DNA of 19,868 nucleotides, from positions 242-20,109 of the forward strand of contig JANWXG010000018.1 of assembly GCA_025057335.1 (NCBI GenBank), given 5' to 3'. Made by a program: the position numbers and the translations under genes. This document shows, piece after piece, positions 8,248 through 16,358 of this stretch. The notes beneath the pieces were generated by a model. That model was not told where the DNA came from. It did not search any database and saw nothing but the letters and a program-made list of their open reading frames with translations. The DNA is from a bacterium (GTDB lineage: Bacteria > Armatimonadota > HRBIN16). The first letter of the stretch is position 1. The number at the start of each line of letters is the position of its first letter.

Positions 8248-8388
8248 TAGGAGCTCAGCATGGTGCGAAAGACGAGATGCTTCGCTGGCAGACACGAAGC
8301 GCACAGCACATCGGGGCTGGTAACCCGTGAGGCATCCTGCCCGTCTAAACAGGAAAAGGCAGGAATCGTGTGGAACCCCGCAGTAAGA

Positions 8389-8394
8389 TATACT
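8389..8394 (+). promoter_or_regulatory. Possible -10 element for the propeller-dprA-kinase operon
   Basis: TATACT lies 35 nt before the chosen ATG of the beta-propeller gene. No good -35 sits at 16-18 nt upstream, so the call is tentative. It is the only promoter-like site before the first of three closely spaced plus-strand genes. Confidence 0.3.
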
Positions 8395-8429
8395 GCTTTC
8401 AAACCAAAGGGATGCGAGGAGAGACGACG

Positions 8430-10061
8430 ATGCGAATGGGCTGGAAGGGCTTCGTAGCAACGGTGGGCGCGCTGGTCTGCCTGATGACCTCTGCAGTAAT
8501 CGCTCAGGACGTGCTGACTTACCGTTACTCTCCTACTCACGAAGGCGTTGCCTCGGGAGACATCCAGATGCCTGTAGCGATGCACTGGCGCTACACGGCG
8601 TCGCCTGCGCCACAGAACGCAGCAGCGCCGGCCATCGTAGGGAACACCATCTACTACGCCTGTCGTGACCGCTTTTACGCGCTGGATGCGGAAACGGGGC
8701 GCGTGTTGTGGCGTTATCCGGTAGACCAGCCGTTGAATGCACAGTTCCGCACCACCCCTGCGGTTTCCGAAGGCATCGTTTACGTGGGAGCAACAGATGG
8801 CAACCTCTACGCCCTCTCAGCGGAGACGGGAAGGTATCTTTGGGCTTTCCGCACGCAGGGCGCCATTCTGTCGCACCCGACAGTGGTCAACGATGTGGTC
8901 TACTTCGGCTCAGCGGACGGGCGCGTCTACGCGGTCAATGCGAAAACGGGCGAGCCCATCTGGCGCGGTGGCTTCCGCACCAATGATGCGGTCAATGGGG
9001 CGGTAGCGGTTGAGGACGACATGGTGTACTTCATTTCTGCCGACCAAACGCTGTATGCTGCAGCGGCACCGACGGGGCTGCTGCTGTGGCGATTGCGTCT
9101 GCCCGGCACATTGTATGCGCTGTCGCCAGTGGTCTCGGAGCGCAACGTCTACGTTGTTGCATCGAACGTGCTCTATGCGCTACAGGCGCGCAGTGGACGC
9201 CAGCTGTGGGCGCGCACGCTGCCTGACGATATCGTGACCGAGCCCATCGCAGGTAACGGATTGATATATGTGCTCACGCGCGACGGGCGTGTCTATGCCT
9301 TTGACAGCACAGGCAAGCTGCTCTGGAACAGCAAGGAGCCAGTGTTCACTCATCCCGTGTTGGCACCGCCCACGCTAGCGGGCAACGTGCTAATTATCGG
9401 CACGGCGCGCGGCGGCATCTACGCGCTGGATGCTTCCAACGGCAACGTGCTGTGGAAATACCTATTGCAATCGTCCTCCTCCACCCCAGAGCGTCCTACC
9501 TTCACGGACATCACGGCGACACCTGTGGTTTCGGGGCGCACGTTGTATGTGGTCTCGGACGATGGCAGTCTGACCGCTTTTCGCTCGGATGCTCCCGACA
9601 ACATCCCGCCGACGGTCACGGAGATCGAGCCCGCGCGCGGCATTGCGATGTCGGGCGCCCCCCCGATTCGCTTCCGTGCGCTTATCAGCGATGACGGCTC
9701 AGGGGTCAAAACAGACACGATTCAGTTCCTTCTGGATGACCAGCCCGTGAAGTTTGAGTTTGACCTCGCTCGGGGCGAGATCACCTACCTGTGGGGTAGC
9801 AGGGAGGCTACGGTAGCGTCGGCAGGACAAGGTGGAGCGGGTGCCACGACGGTGCGACCGCTATCCGATGGACGCCACACAGTGAAGATTATCGTCGAGG
9901 ACTGGCGAGGCAACCGCACGGAGTATAGCTGGAGCTTCATCGTGGACAACACGCTACGCAAGCGCCCTGCCACAACGCAGCCGCGCACGCAACCTGCGGC
10001 ACCCGGAGTGCCCAGCGGACGACGCGGAGGCGGCGGACGCGGCGGAGACCTCGAGTACTGA
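8430..10061 (+). CDS. Secreted PQQ/BamB-type beta-propeller protein with Ig-like C-terminal domain
   Basis: A 543-residue exported protein. The ATG at 8430 is preferred to upstream ATGs because GAGGAG precedes it by 8 nt and a signal peptide follows at once (MRMGWKGFVATVGALVCLMT, cleavage after VIAQ). Residues about 30-390 hold repeated propeller blades with the PQQ-like signature, such as IYYACRDRFYALDAETGRVL, VYVGATDGNLYALSAETGR and VYFGSADGRVYAVNAKTG. Such propellers act as scaffolds or, less often, bind PQQ; no catalytic residues of quinoprotein dehydrogenases are evident. Residues about 390-505 look Ig-like (IPPTVTEIEPARG, ISDDGSGV, VEDWRGNRTEYSW). The tail is low complexity, Pro/Thr then GRRGGGGRGG. 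First gene of a set with dprA 21 bp downstream. Export and fold are well supported; role unknown. Confidence 0.88.
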   Translation: MRMGWKGFVATVGALVCLMTSAVIAQDVLTYRYSPTHEGVASGDIQMPVAMHWRYTASPAPQNAAAPAIVGNTIYYACRDRFYALDAETGRVLWRYPVDQPLNAQFRTTPAVSEGIVYVGATDGNLYALSAETGRYLWAFRTQGAILSHPTVVNDVVYFGSADGRVYAVNAKTGEPIWRGGFRTNDAVNGAVAVEDDMVYFISADQTLYAAAAPTGLLLWRLRLPGTLYALSPVVSERNVYVVASNVLYALQARSGRQLWARTLPDDIVTEPIAGNGLIYVLTRDGRVYAFDSTGKLLWNSKEPVFTHPVLAPPTLAGNVLIIGTARGGIYALDASNGNVLWKYLLQSSSSTPERPTFTDITATPVVSGRTLYVVSDDGSLTAFRSDAPDNIPPTVTEIEPARGIAMSGAPPIRFRALISDDGSGVKTDTIQFLLDDQPVKFEFDLARGEITYLWGSREATVASAGQGGAGATTVRPLSDGRHTVKIIVEDWRGNRTEYSWSFIVDNTLRKRPATTQPRTQPAAPGVPSGRRGGGGRGGDLEY

Positions 10062-10082
10062 GACGCAGGGAGTGAGTAGGCG

Positions 10083-11165
10083 GTGGAGGGGGCTCGGCTA
10101 CGCGCCTTGTTGCGGCTGGCGTATCTGGAGCTCCCTCCGCGCCGTTTGCGCCTCCTGCTGGAACACTACCACGAGCCCGAAGCCATCTTCTCCGCCTCCC
10201 GACAGGAACTGTTGCGTCTGGAAGGCATGACCGAAGCGGTTGCCGCACGCATCCTGAACGCCCCTGAACTGACTCCCAAACAGTGGCAGCGCTGGCAGCA
10301 AGCCGAAGCGCGACTGCTCACTTGGCGCGACGACGGCTATCCTCCGCCCCTGCGGGAGATAGAGGACTTTCCGCCCTTGCTGTTCGTGCGCGGTAGCCTG
10401 CAGGAACGAGACCGCTTTGCCATTGCCATCGTGGGCACTCGTCGCCCGACGCCGTACGGGCGCAGCATCGCCGAACGGCTGGCACGGGAGCTGAGCCGAT
10501 ACGGATTGACCGTGGTGAGCGGGGGAGCTCGGGGTATTGACACTGCTGCGCACACGGGCGCGCTACGCGCAGGGGGGCGCACGCTCGCGGTGTTGGGTTG
10601 TGGCATCGATGTGGCGTACCCTGCCGACTCGGCTGCCCTGTTCCAGCGCATCAGCACGCAAGGAGCAGTGCTCTCGGAGTACCCGCCTGGCATCACTCCG
10701 GACGCATGGCGCTTCCCCGCGCGCAACCGACTGGTGAGCGCGCTAGCTTTGGGAGTGTTGGTGGTAGAAGCACCGAACGATAGCGGTGCACTGATTACCG
10801 CTACCCATGCGCTGGAGCAGGGGAAACCAGTATTCGCCGTGCCAGGCAACATCGACACGGGACATAGCGCAGGCTGTCATCAGCTCATCAAGGATGGCGC
10901 AACATTGGTGGACAGCGTGGAAGACGTTGTGTGCGGTCTGGGCATCGCTCCAGAGCCGCCTCCAGAACGCACTGCGCCTGTCCCGTCCCTGACCCCGATG
11001 CAGCAGCAGCTGCTGCAGTCACTCTCCCTCACCCCTAAACACGTGGACACCCTAGCTGACGAGCTGGGCATGCCTGTTGCCCAGCTGAACGCGGAGCTGC
11101 TCCTCCTAGAGATGCACAACCTGGTGCGGCGGCAACCAGGTAACACCTACGTTCGGGTATTATAG
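10083..11165 (+). CDS. dprA: DNA processing protein DprA (DNA uptake / recombination mediator)
   Basis: A 360-residue protein, normal length for DprA. The start is GTG at 10083, giving MEGARLRALLRLAYLELPP; a GGGAG about 10 nt upstream is the likely ribosome binding site. An N-terminal SAM/HhH-like helical region (1-75) is followed by the Rossmann-type DprA core: IVGTRRPTPYG (116-126), SGGARGIDTAAH (146-157), GCGIDVAYP (172-180), FPARNRLVSA (211-220), EAPNDSGALITATHALEQGK (229-248) and FAVPGNI (251-257). Residues 303-360 form the winged-helix domain found in many DprA proteins. DprA binds incoming single-stranded DNA and loads RecA during natural transformation. It lies between an exported propeller and a kinase-fold protein with small gaps, probably one transcript, without other competence genes in view. 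Confidence 0.96.
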   Translation: MEGARLRALLRLAYLELPPRRLRLLLEHYHEPEAIFSASRQELLRLEGMTEAVAARILNAPELTPKQWQRWQQAEARLLTWRDDGYPPPLREIEDFPPLLFVRGSLQERDRFAIAIVGTRRPTPYGRSIAERLARELSRYGLTVVSGGARGIDTAAHTGALRAGGRTLAVLGCGIDVAYPADSAALFQRISTQGAVLSEYPPGITPDAWRFPARNRLVSALALGVLVVEAPNDSGALITATHALEQGKPVFAVPGNIDTGHSAGCHQLIKDGATLVDSVEDVVCGLGIAPEPPPERTAPVPSLTPMQQQLLQSLSLTPKHVDTLADELGMPVAQLNAELLLLEMHNLVRRQPGNTYVRVL

Positions 11166-11178
11166 AGATACCAAGGCG

Positions 11179-11997
11179 ATGAGAACCCTGACCCTCTCCA
11201 TTGCCAACGTTGCCATGAGGCTGAGCTGTACGGACGAGGCGTTCCTGCAGGAGCTGCAGCAGGAGCGATACGCCGCGTTCGTTCACCCCGAAGGACAGGA
11301 AGAGATGCATATCCTCCTGCAAGCCATGCCTGTTCCTCCCACTCGTGCGCGCATGGAGGGCGTAAAGGTACGACGGGCGGAGGGGGGCTGGAGGTTTGTG
11401 TACGATACCTTTGTCGCAGATGTGACTCAAGGGGTGGAGCGGGCGGAGGTCGCCTGCCTGCGCAGCCCTTACGCTGTCGATTCCTTCCTGCGGGCATTGC
11501 TAGGACTATATCTGCCTCCACGCGGTGGGGTGTTGCTACACGCTTGCGGCGTCTGCCATGAGGGAATAGGCTACCTGTTCGCGGGGCGCTCCGGCGCGGG
11601 CAAGAGCACTGTTGCGCGTCTGCTCTCCTCTCAAGCTCAGGTGCTCAGCGACGAGCTGGTCGCTGTGCGACGCATTGCGGAGGGCTGGAGAGTGTTCAGC
11701 ACGCCCTTCTGGGGAGAGTTTGTGCGCGCCAGTGTCAACCAGAGCGCTCCGTTGAAGGCGATATACGTGCTGCAGCAAGCTAGCCAACACCGTTTGGAGC
11801 TGCTTCCCCTGCGCCGTGCGCTGTCTGCCCTCCTGCAATGCAGCTTGCAGTTCGCCGAGGGGGCGGAGGTCGCTGAGTGGATGCTCCACACGGTGTCTGC
11901 GCTGGCGCGCGAGGTGCCCGCGTACCGTCTGCACTTCCTGCCCGACCTCGGCTTTTGGGACCTGGTCAGAGGGGAGACCGCGCCGACCGTAAAATAG
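11179..11997 (+). CDS. HPr-kinase-fold ATP-binding protein (HprK-related serine kinase-like)
   Basis: A 272-residue protein beginning 13 bp after dprA. Residues 118-162 carry the signature of HprK-related P-loop kinases: LLHACGV (119-125), FAGRSGAGKST (134-144, Walker A) and VLSDELVAVRR (155-165), where Asp158 sits at the usual metal or catalytic position. The N-terminal 110 residues are unlike the HprK N-domain and resemble the beta-rich N-half of stand-alone HprK-like proteins found near peptide-modification or glycosyltransferase clusters. No HPr, lasso-peptide or radical-SAM maturation partner lies nearby. Classical HprK/P has an HPr-kinase/phosphorylase signature loop which I do not see, so bifunctional HprK is unlikely. 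The substrate is unknown; the fold is confident. Confidence 0.8.
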   Translation: MRTLTLSIANVAMRLSCTDEAFLQELQQERYAAFVHPEGQEEMHILLQAMPVPPTRARMEGVKVRRAEGGWRFVYDTFVADVTQGVERAEVACLRSPYAVDSFLRALLGLYLPPRGGVLLHACGVCHEGIGYLFAGRSGAGKSTVARLLSSQAQVLSDELVAVRRIAEGWRVFSTPFWGEFVRASVNQSAPLKAIYVLQQASQHRLELLPLRRALSALLQCSLQFAEGAEVAEWMLHTVSALAREVPAYRLHFLPDLGFWDLVRGETAPTVK

Positions 11998-12035
11998 CAG
12001 GCTGTGATAGAGGAAAGAACTGCTGGGCACGTTTC

Positions 12036-12119
12036 GTCATTCTGAGCGTCTCATGTTATTGTAGGTAGAGCGAAGAATCTCCGCGGGGCAGGCGGCGAGG
12101 CTTCGCCGAGGCTCAGCAT
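12036..12119. repeat. Palindromic repeat unit with an internal insertion
   Basis: The left arm GTCATTCTGAGCG (12037-12048) is separated from its normal continuation AGCGAAGAATCTC by about 20 nt of AT-richer sequence that no other copy has. The right arm is GAGGCTTCGCCGAGGCTCAGCAT. CGGCGA/TCGCCG (12093-12108) forms a tight internal hairpin. It lies between convergent genes, where it might help end transcription, although no U-run follows. Confidence 0.7.
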
Positions 12120-12194
12120 CTGTAGGGAACAATCTCCGACGGCAGAAGCACCATCCTCTAGCCTCCTCTATCTCCCGAAGCCTCGAGGATCCAG

Positions 12195-13136
12195 CTACCC
12201 CTTACCGCGTTGCCAGCGGTCGTAGAACACCGCAACAATCACCATGGCGCCAATGAGCACCTGCTGCCACTCGACCTTGACGTTCAGCAGGTTGCAGCCG
12301 TTGCGAATGATTGCCATCAGGAACGCGCCCAGCAGGGTGCCCACGATGCTGCCCTGCCCACCCATCAGGCTGGTACCGCCGATGACCGCCGCGGCAATGG
12401 CGTCCAGTTCCCAACCCCTGCCCGCCGTCGGCTGCGCTACTGTCGCCCGGCTGGCTTGTAGCACGCCTGCCAACCCCGCGCACAAACCGCATAGCACGAA
12501 GTAGAGGCTCTGGTAGCGCACCAGCGACACCCCCGATAGACGCGCCGCCTCTGCGTTGCCGCCTATCGCGTAGCAATAGCGTCCTAAGCGCGTGTAGCTT
12601 AGCAGTAGGTGAAACCCCACTGCTACTCCCCCAAGCACCCACAACGCCCAGTCCTTGCCCAGCCGCTCGAAACCGGGCGCAATGCCCGTCAGCGACACAC
12701 CTCCACTAATCAGTAGTGCTGCCCCACTCGCCATCCCTAGCATTCCCAGGGTGACCACGAAAGCGGGCATCCGCAGGCGCGTAGTGACCAAACCGTTGAA
12801 CAGACCGCAGAGCGCACCCGTCGCCAGCCCCACCAACACACCTGCCCACGACGGGAAACCCCACTCCCGCATCACATACACCGACGTTACCCCGCTCAAC
12901 GCCAGCACCGCACCTACTGACAGGTCAATCCCGCCAGAGATAATCACGAGCGTCTCGCCGATTGCCAGAACTGCTACCGCTACCGTCTGAACCGCTACCG
13001 TGCGCAGGTTCTCCCAAGTGAGGAAAGCAGGCGTCTGCGTGTGCAGGAACAGCCCCAGTAGCACCAAGAAAGAGAGCGGAGCCAGCACCTGACGATACGA
13101 CGCGAACAGCTGACGCCACATGAACGAGGCACTCAT
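12195..13136 (-). CDS. ABC transporter permease, ribose/xylose/galactose type (RbsC-like)
   Basis: A 313-residue hydrophobic protein with eight or more membrane segments. Family marks: SGGIDLSVGAVLALSG (67-82), LRMPAFVVTLGML (121-133), GGNAEAARLSG, and a C-terminal AAVIGGTSLMGGQGSIVGTL. These belong to the BPD_transp_2 permeases of the CUT2 sugar importers (RbsC, XylH, MglC), which normally pair with a fused two-domain ATPase and a periplasmic binding protein. Neither partner is in this window. The ATG lies 2 nt after the stop of the potassium importer gene and has no obvious ribosome binding site, so translation may depend on re-initiation after that gene. The downstream neighbours are on the other strand, so this is the last gene of its transcript. 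Family certain, substrate unknown. Confidence 0.93.
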   Translation of the reverse strand: MSASFMWRQLFASYRQVLAPLSFLVLLGLFLHTQTPAFLTWENLRTVAVQTVAVAVLAIGETLVIISGGIDLSVGAVLALSGVTSVYVMREWGFPSWAGVLVGLATGALCGLFNGLVTTRLRMPAFVVTLGMLGMASGAALLISGGVSLTGIAPGFERLGKDWALWVLGGVAVGFHLLLSYTRLGRYCYAIGGNAEAARLSGVSLVRYQSLYFVLCGLCAGLAGVLQASRATVAQPTAGRGWELDAIAAAVIGGTSLMGGQGSIVGTLLGAFLMAIIRNGCNLLNVKVEWQQVLIGAMVIVAVFYDRWQRGKG

Positions 13137-13138
13137 GT

Positions 13139-15019
13139 CTAATCTAGGTAGTAGCGCACGTTGGTAATCACGACATCGCGAATATTGCTCAGAGCCAGCT
13201 TGATCAGGAACGCGGAGTTATTGTGCAGGGCGCGCTCCCACCATCGGGTGACCACAAACTCGGGCAGCACCACCGTAATCAGGTGGCGGGGATGGTCTTG
13301 GCGTACCTGCTTCACGTACTCCACCAGCGGACCGATCAATGAACGGTAGGGCGACTCGATAATCACCAGCGGCATGTCTCCACCCCACTGCTCCCACCGC
13401 TCTTTCAGGCGCTGGGTGTCAGCAGGATTAATCTCGATGTGTACCGCCCGGTAGTCTTTGGAGATTTCGCGTGCGTATTCTATTGCAGGCAACACGCCGC
13501 GATGTACATCGGGCACCAGCACCAGCACCGTATGGGGAGGCGGAGGCTGAGGTTCGTAGCCGATAAGCGTCAGCTGCGCGCGCACCTTCTGGTAGTGGCG
13601 ATGAACCTGAGTAAATATCCATATCAGCACGGGGATGACCACGACGACCACCCAGGCGCCCTGCGGTCCCTTTTCCACAATAATCACGAGCAGCACGATG
13701 CCTGTGGACACCGCGCCAAAACCGTTGACCGTCGCCTTCCACTGCCAGCCTGCCTCCTTCCGTAGGAGCCAGTGACGCACCATACCCGCCTGCGAGAGCG
13801 TGAACGCCGTGAACACGCCCACCGCGTACAGCGGAATCAGGCGGTCTACGTTGCCCTTGAAGGCGACTACCAGGATAGAGACGAATACTGCGAGCAAGAT
13901 GATGCCGTTGGAGAAGACGAGACGGTCGCCTAGGTTCGCCAGCTGGCGGGGCATGTAGCCGTGCCGCGCGAGGATGGAGCTGAGGCGAGGAAAATCCGCG
14001 TAGGCGGTGTTTGCCGCTAACACCAGAATAATCGCGGTAGCGAACAGGACGATCCCGCGCAGAATCGGGTCGTCGTGGTACACCACTCGCGCCACCATTG
14101 AGATGACCGATTCGGCGCTGGCGTCTTCGCCGTGCGCGCCGTGCCCGTAGTAGACGATGTGATACTTCTGCGCGATATACGAGATGCCCAGAAAGATGGT
14201 GCTTAGGATAGCGCCCATCACAACTAAGGTATGTGCTGCGTTCCTGCTTTCGGGAGGGCGGAACGCCTGCACTCCGTCCGCCACTGCCTCGATACCTGTC
14301 ATCGCAGCACACCCCGAAGCGAACGCTCTCAAGATAATGCCGATAGAGAGCGCATGCATGGCGTGCTCTGCTGTCTGCTGAGGCGGTTGATAGGGGCGCG
14401 GATAGTAGCCGAACAGCGGACCGAGCACGCCTACAGCCACCGTGCACAGCATCGTCACGATGAAGAAGTAGGTCGGGACGGCGAACAGCATCCCGCTCTC
14501 CTTCGCGCCGCGCAAGTTCGCCAGCGTAAGGAGCCATATCGCCCCGAGCGCGATCTCCGTTTGGTAGGGTGCCAGCTGGGTGAAGAAAGAGGTAATCTGC
14601 TGCGCGCCTGCAGTGATGCTTACCGCTACTGTCAGCACGTAGTCGGTGAGAATGGCTCCCGCTGCCAGCAATCCCCAGCCAGTGCCCAGGTTCTCGCGCG
14701 AGACGATGTAGGTGCCCCCTCCCTGCGGGTAGGCGTGCACGGTTTGCGTATACGAAAAGACCACAATCCACAGTAGTACGACGATAGCCAGGGAAATGGG
14801 CACGGTCAGGTGTAACACATGCGGACCGGCGATGAGCAGATTGAGTAGGATTGCCTGGGTAGCATACGCGGTCGAGGACAGCGCGTCGGACGCGAAGATG
14901 GGCAGAGCCAGTATCTTGGGCAGGCGCTGATGAGCTATCTGCTCGGTGGAAAGCGGCGACCCAAAGATCAGACGCCTGACAAAAGACCAATCCAACCGGA
15001 CCTGAGAGCCCTTCGCCAT
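13139..15019 (-). CDS. kimA: KimA/KUP-type proton-coupled potassium importer (APC superfamily)
   Basis: A 626-residue permease (Bacillus KimA is about 607). The ATG at 15019 follows GAGG by 5 nt. A cytosolic start is followed by PIFASDALSSTAYATQAIL (40-58), AYPQGGGTYIVSRENLG, GAILTDYVLTVAVS (120-133) and MTGIEAVADGVQAFR, about 12 membrane segments in all, then a C-terminal soluble alpha/beta domain from about residue 490. Asp45, Tyr52, Asp125, Tyr126 and the T-G-I-E pair match the spacing of residues reported (from memory) to bind potassium in KimA (D36, Y43, D117, Y118, T230, E233). The c-di-AMP (ydaO) riboswitch often found before kimA is not possible in the 70-bp gap here. A general amino-acid permease of the same superfamily is the alternative. 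Confidence 0.85.
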   Translation of the reverse strand: MAKGSQVRLDWSFVRRLIFGSPLSTEQIAHQRLPKILALPIFASDALSSTAYATQAILLNLLIAGPHVLHLTVPISLAIVVLLWIVVFSYTQTVHAYPQGGGTYIVSRENLGTGWGLLAAGAILTDYVLTVAVSITAGAQQITSFFTQLAPYQTEIALGAIWLLTLANLRGAKESGMLFAVPTYFFIVTMLCTVAVGVLGPLFGYYPRPYQPPQQTAEHAMHALSIGIILRAFASGCAAMTGIEAVADGVQAFRPPESRNAAHTLVVMGAILSTIFLGISYIAQKYHIVYYGHGAHGEDASAESVISMVARVVYHDDPILRGIVLFATAIILVLAANTAYADFPRLSSILARHGYMPRQLANLGDRLVFSNGIILLAVFVSILVVAFKGNVDRLIPLYAVGVFTAFTLSQAGMVRHWLLRKEAGWQWKATVNGFGAVSTGIVLLVIIVEKGPQGAWVVVVVIPVLIWIFTQVHRHYQKVRAQLTLIGYEPQPPPPHTVLVLVPDVHRGVLPAIEYAREISKDYRAVHIEINPADTQRLKERWEQWGGDMPLVIIESPYRSLIGPLVEYVKQVRQDHPRHLITVVLPEFVVTRWWERALHNNSAFLIKLALSNIRDVVITNVRYYLD

Positions 15020-15089
15020 AGTGACCTCAACGAACCCGTTTCGCTATACCCATTTCACAACTCTTTCAGCAAACTCCTTCCTCGTACGG

Positions 15090-16235
15090 CTAGCGTCTGT
15101 TCGCTGCGCGCATCATCTGCACGACTTGCGGGGTGCGCTGGGGGTTCACATCGTACGGGTCGCCCGGGCTCATCCAGTTCCATACGAGGGTAAGCGGGAT
15201 GCCCAGCCGCTTCGCTTGTTCCAGCACGTTCCGCAGGAAGGGAGCGTGTGGACGCTGCTCGTAGTCGTCTCCTGTCTCGCCAATGTAGAGCGGCTTGCCG
15301 ATGCGCTGGGCAGCGCGCTGGAAGGCGGTCAGCGCCTGCGCCGAATCTTCATCCCTGTTGCCGAAGCGCAGGTTGTCATGTTTGCGGTAGAAGTGGATGC
15401 TCAGTAGGTCAATCGGGTCGGGATGCGTGTCGCGCAGGTAAACCAGCATTTCCGCTTCACTATCCTCTGTCCAGTCGCCTTTGCCCCGGGCAAGTCGGAG
15501 GTGCTGTGCGGCGGGGCGCGGCGCCGAGAAGCCAGAACCCACCAGGTGATGGGGGTCTAACTTCTTGACAAACTCCGCCCACTCCCTCAGGAAAGGCACC
15601 ATCTGCTCGGTAGTGAAGTGGTCGCGGCGTAGGCGCATGTAGGCAGTGCCCTCATGCACGGGGTTCAGGTCGCTCCTGCCGTAGGGGTGCATGAACTCCA
15701 GGTCGGCGAGCAGGTTCATCTCGTTGGTCAGCTCCCAGAAAAGAACCGTTGGCTCCCCTCTGTAGCGCGAAACCAGTTGATAGGTGTATAGCCATAGGTA
15801 CTGGCGTGAGCGCGAGTCGGGATTGGTCAGCATGTCCTGCACACACTCGTGTGCCATGTCGGGAAAGAGGTAGAGGTTCCAGTGGATAACGGGGATGAGG
15901 TACACGCCCTGTCTTTGAGCGGTTCGCACTAGTTCGTCAAACGCGCCCCAGTATACCTTCTCGTTCGACCAGTGGCGCATGTGCGAGGGATAGAAGCCCA
16001 CTCCCGCGAAGCGGATGACGGTAAAACCGTGTTTCGCCGCCTCCTCGATGGCTTGTATTGCCTGCTGTCGCGCCTCGCCGCCCTCCAGAAAGCGTAGGAA
16101 AAGGTCGAACTTGTTTACCGACACCAGCTGCAACGGCTTGCCTTCGAGCAGCAGGCGCGCTCCCCGGCGTTGCAGGAATGCGTTGCGCTCCTGCGAAAAC
16201 ACTGTTGCGCTAGCAGCCAGCAGAGGGATGCTCAT
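15090..16235 (-). CDS. Probable secreted GH5-like glycoside hydrolase (endo-beta-mannanase/cellulase fold)
   Basis: A 381-residue protein from the ATG at 16235. It shows the clan GH-A TIM-barrel pattern: GFTVIRFAGVGFYPS early, WELTNEMN with acid/base Glu172 after Asn171, LLSIHFYRKHD (His281 region), and IGETG with nucleophile Glu320, then LTLVWNWMSPGDP with Trp354. This order matches GH5-type mannanases and cellulases; an inactive or different-substrate member cannot be excluded, but both glutamates are present. The N-terminus MSIPLLAASATVFSQ looks like a signal peptide lacking its basic start. Six in-frame codons upstream (16253) lies a CTG giving KNLAPMSIPLL, which would restore the lysine. 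The potassium importer gene follows 70 bp downstream, possibly on the same transcript. Confidence 0.8.
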   Translation of the reverse strand: MSIPLLAASATVFSQERNAFLQRRGARLLLEGKPLQLVSVNKFDLFLRFLEGGEARQQAIQAIEEAAKHGFTVIRFAGVGFYPSHMRHWSNEKVYWGAFDELVRTAQRQGVYLIPVIHWNLYLFPDMAHECVQDMLTNPDSRSRQYLWLYTYQLVSRYRGEPTVLFWELTNEMNLLADLEFMHPYGRSDLNPVHEGTAYMRLRRDHFTTEQMVPFLREWAEFVKKLDPHHLVGSGFSAPRPAAQHLRLARGKGDWTEDSEAEMLVYLRDTHPDPIDLLSIHFYRKHDNLRFGNRDEDSAQALTAFQRAAQRIGKPLYIGETGDDYEQRPHAPFLRNVLEQAKRLGIPLTLVWNWMSPGDPYDVNPQRTPQVVQMMRAANRR

Positions 16236-16276
16236 CGGCGCAAGGTTCTTCAGACTCGTCTACGCTCCGTTGCAAG

Positions 16277-16282
16277 AGTATA
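16277..16282 (-). promoter_or_regulatory. Possible -10 element upstream of the GH5-like gene
   Basis: TATACT on the minus strand, about 42 nt before the ATG. No recognisable -35 at the right distance. If used, transcription would begin near 16270 and still include the possible upstream CTG start at 16253. Confidence 0.3.
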
Positions 16283-16331
16283 CTTTCTTCCCGCGAGCGG
16301 AGGGATGTCTCAGCGAGAGCCTCTCCTGAAG

Positions 16332-16358
16332 TGGGAAGCACGAATGTGCTTCATTACA
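16332..16358 (-). repeat. TAGTG-hairpin repeat, AAGCAC subtype
   Basis: Minus strand CTGTAATGAAGCAC, loop ATTC, GTGCTTCCC. It overlaps the stop codon of the gene remnant at 16354-16419. The stem is the same as in the copies at 7929-7959 and 19266-19292, the loop is different. Confidence 0.7.

Larger units (their letters stand above)
7860..8388. other. Divergent intergenic region filled with repeats
   Basis: About 530 bp between the helicase (minus) and the beta-propeller gene (plus). It contains two copies of the TAGTG-hairpin family and a run of four whole or partial palindromic repeat units, listed separately. No gene is supported; the short frames here derive from the repeats. Confidence 0.7.

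Noticed and set aside
7860..8300. CRISPR-like array, because of several similar units close together
   Set aside because: Units differ in length and are internally palindromic, spacing is irregular, and no cas genes are present.
13428..14990. 520-codon minus-strand frame inside the potassium importer
   Set aside because: Out-of-frame shadow; the true frame has the conserved transporter motifs and a ribosome binding site.
15020..15089. ydaO-type c-di-AMP riboswitch before the KimA-like gene
   Set aside because: Only 70 bp separate the genes, too short for that RNA, and none of its conserved blocks is seen.
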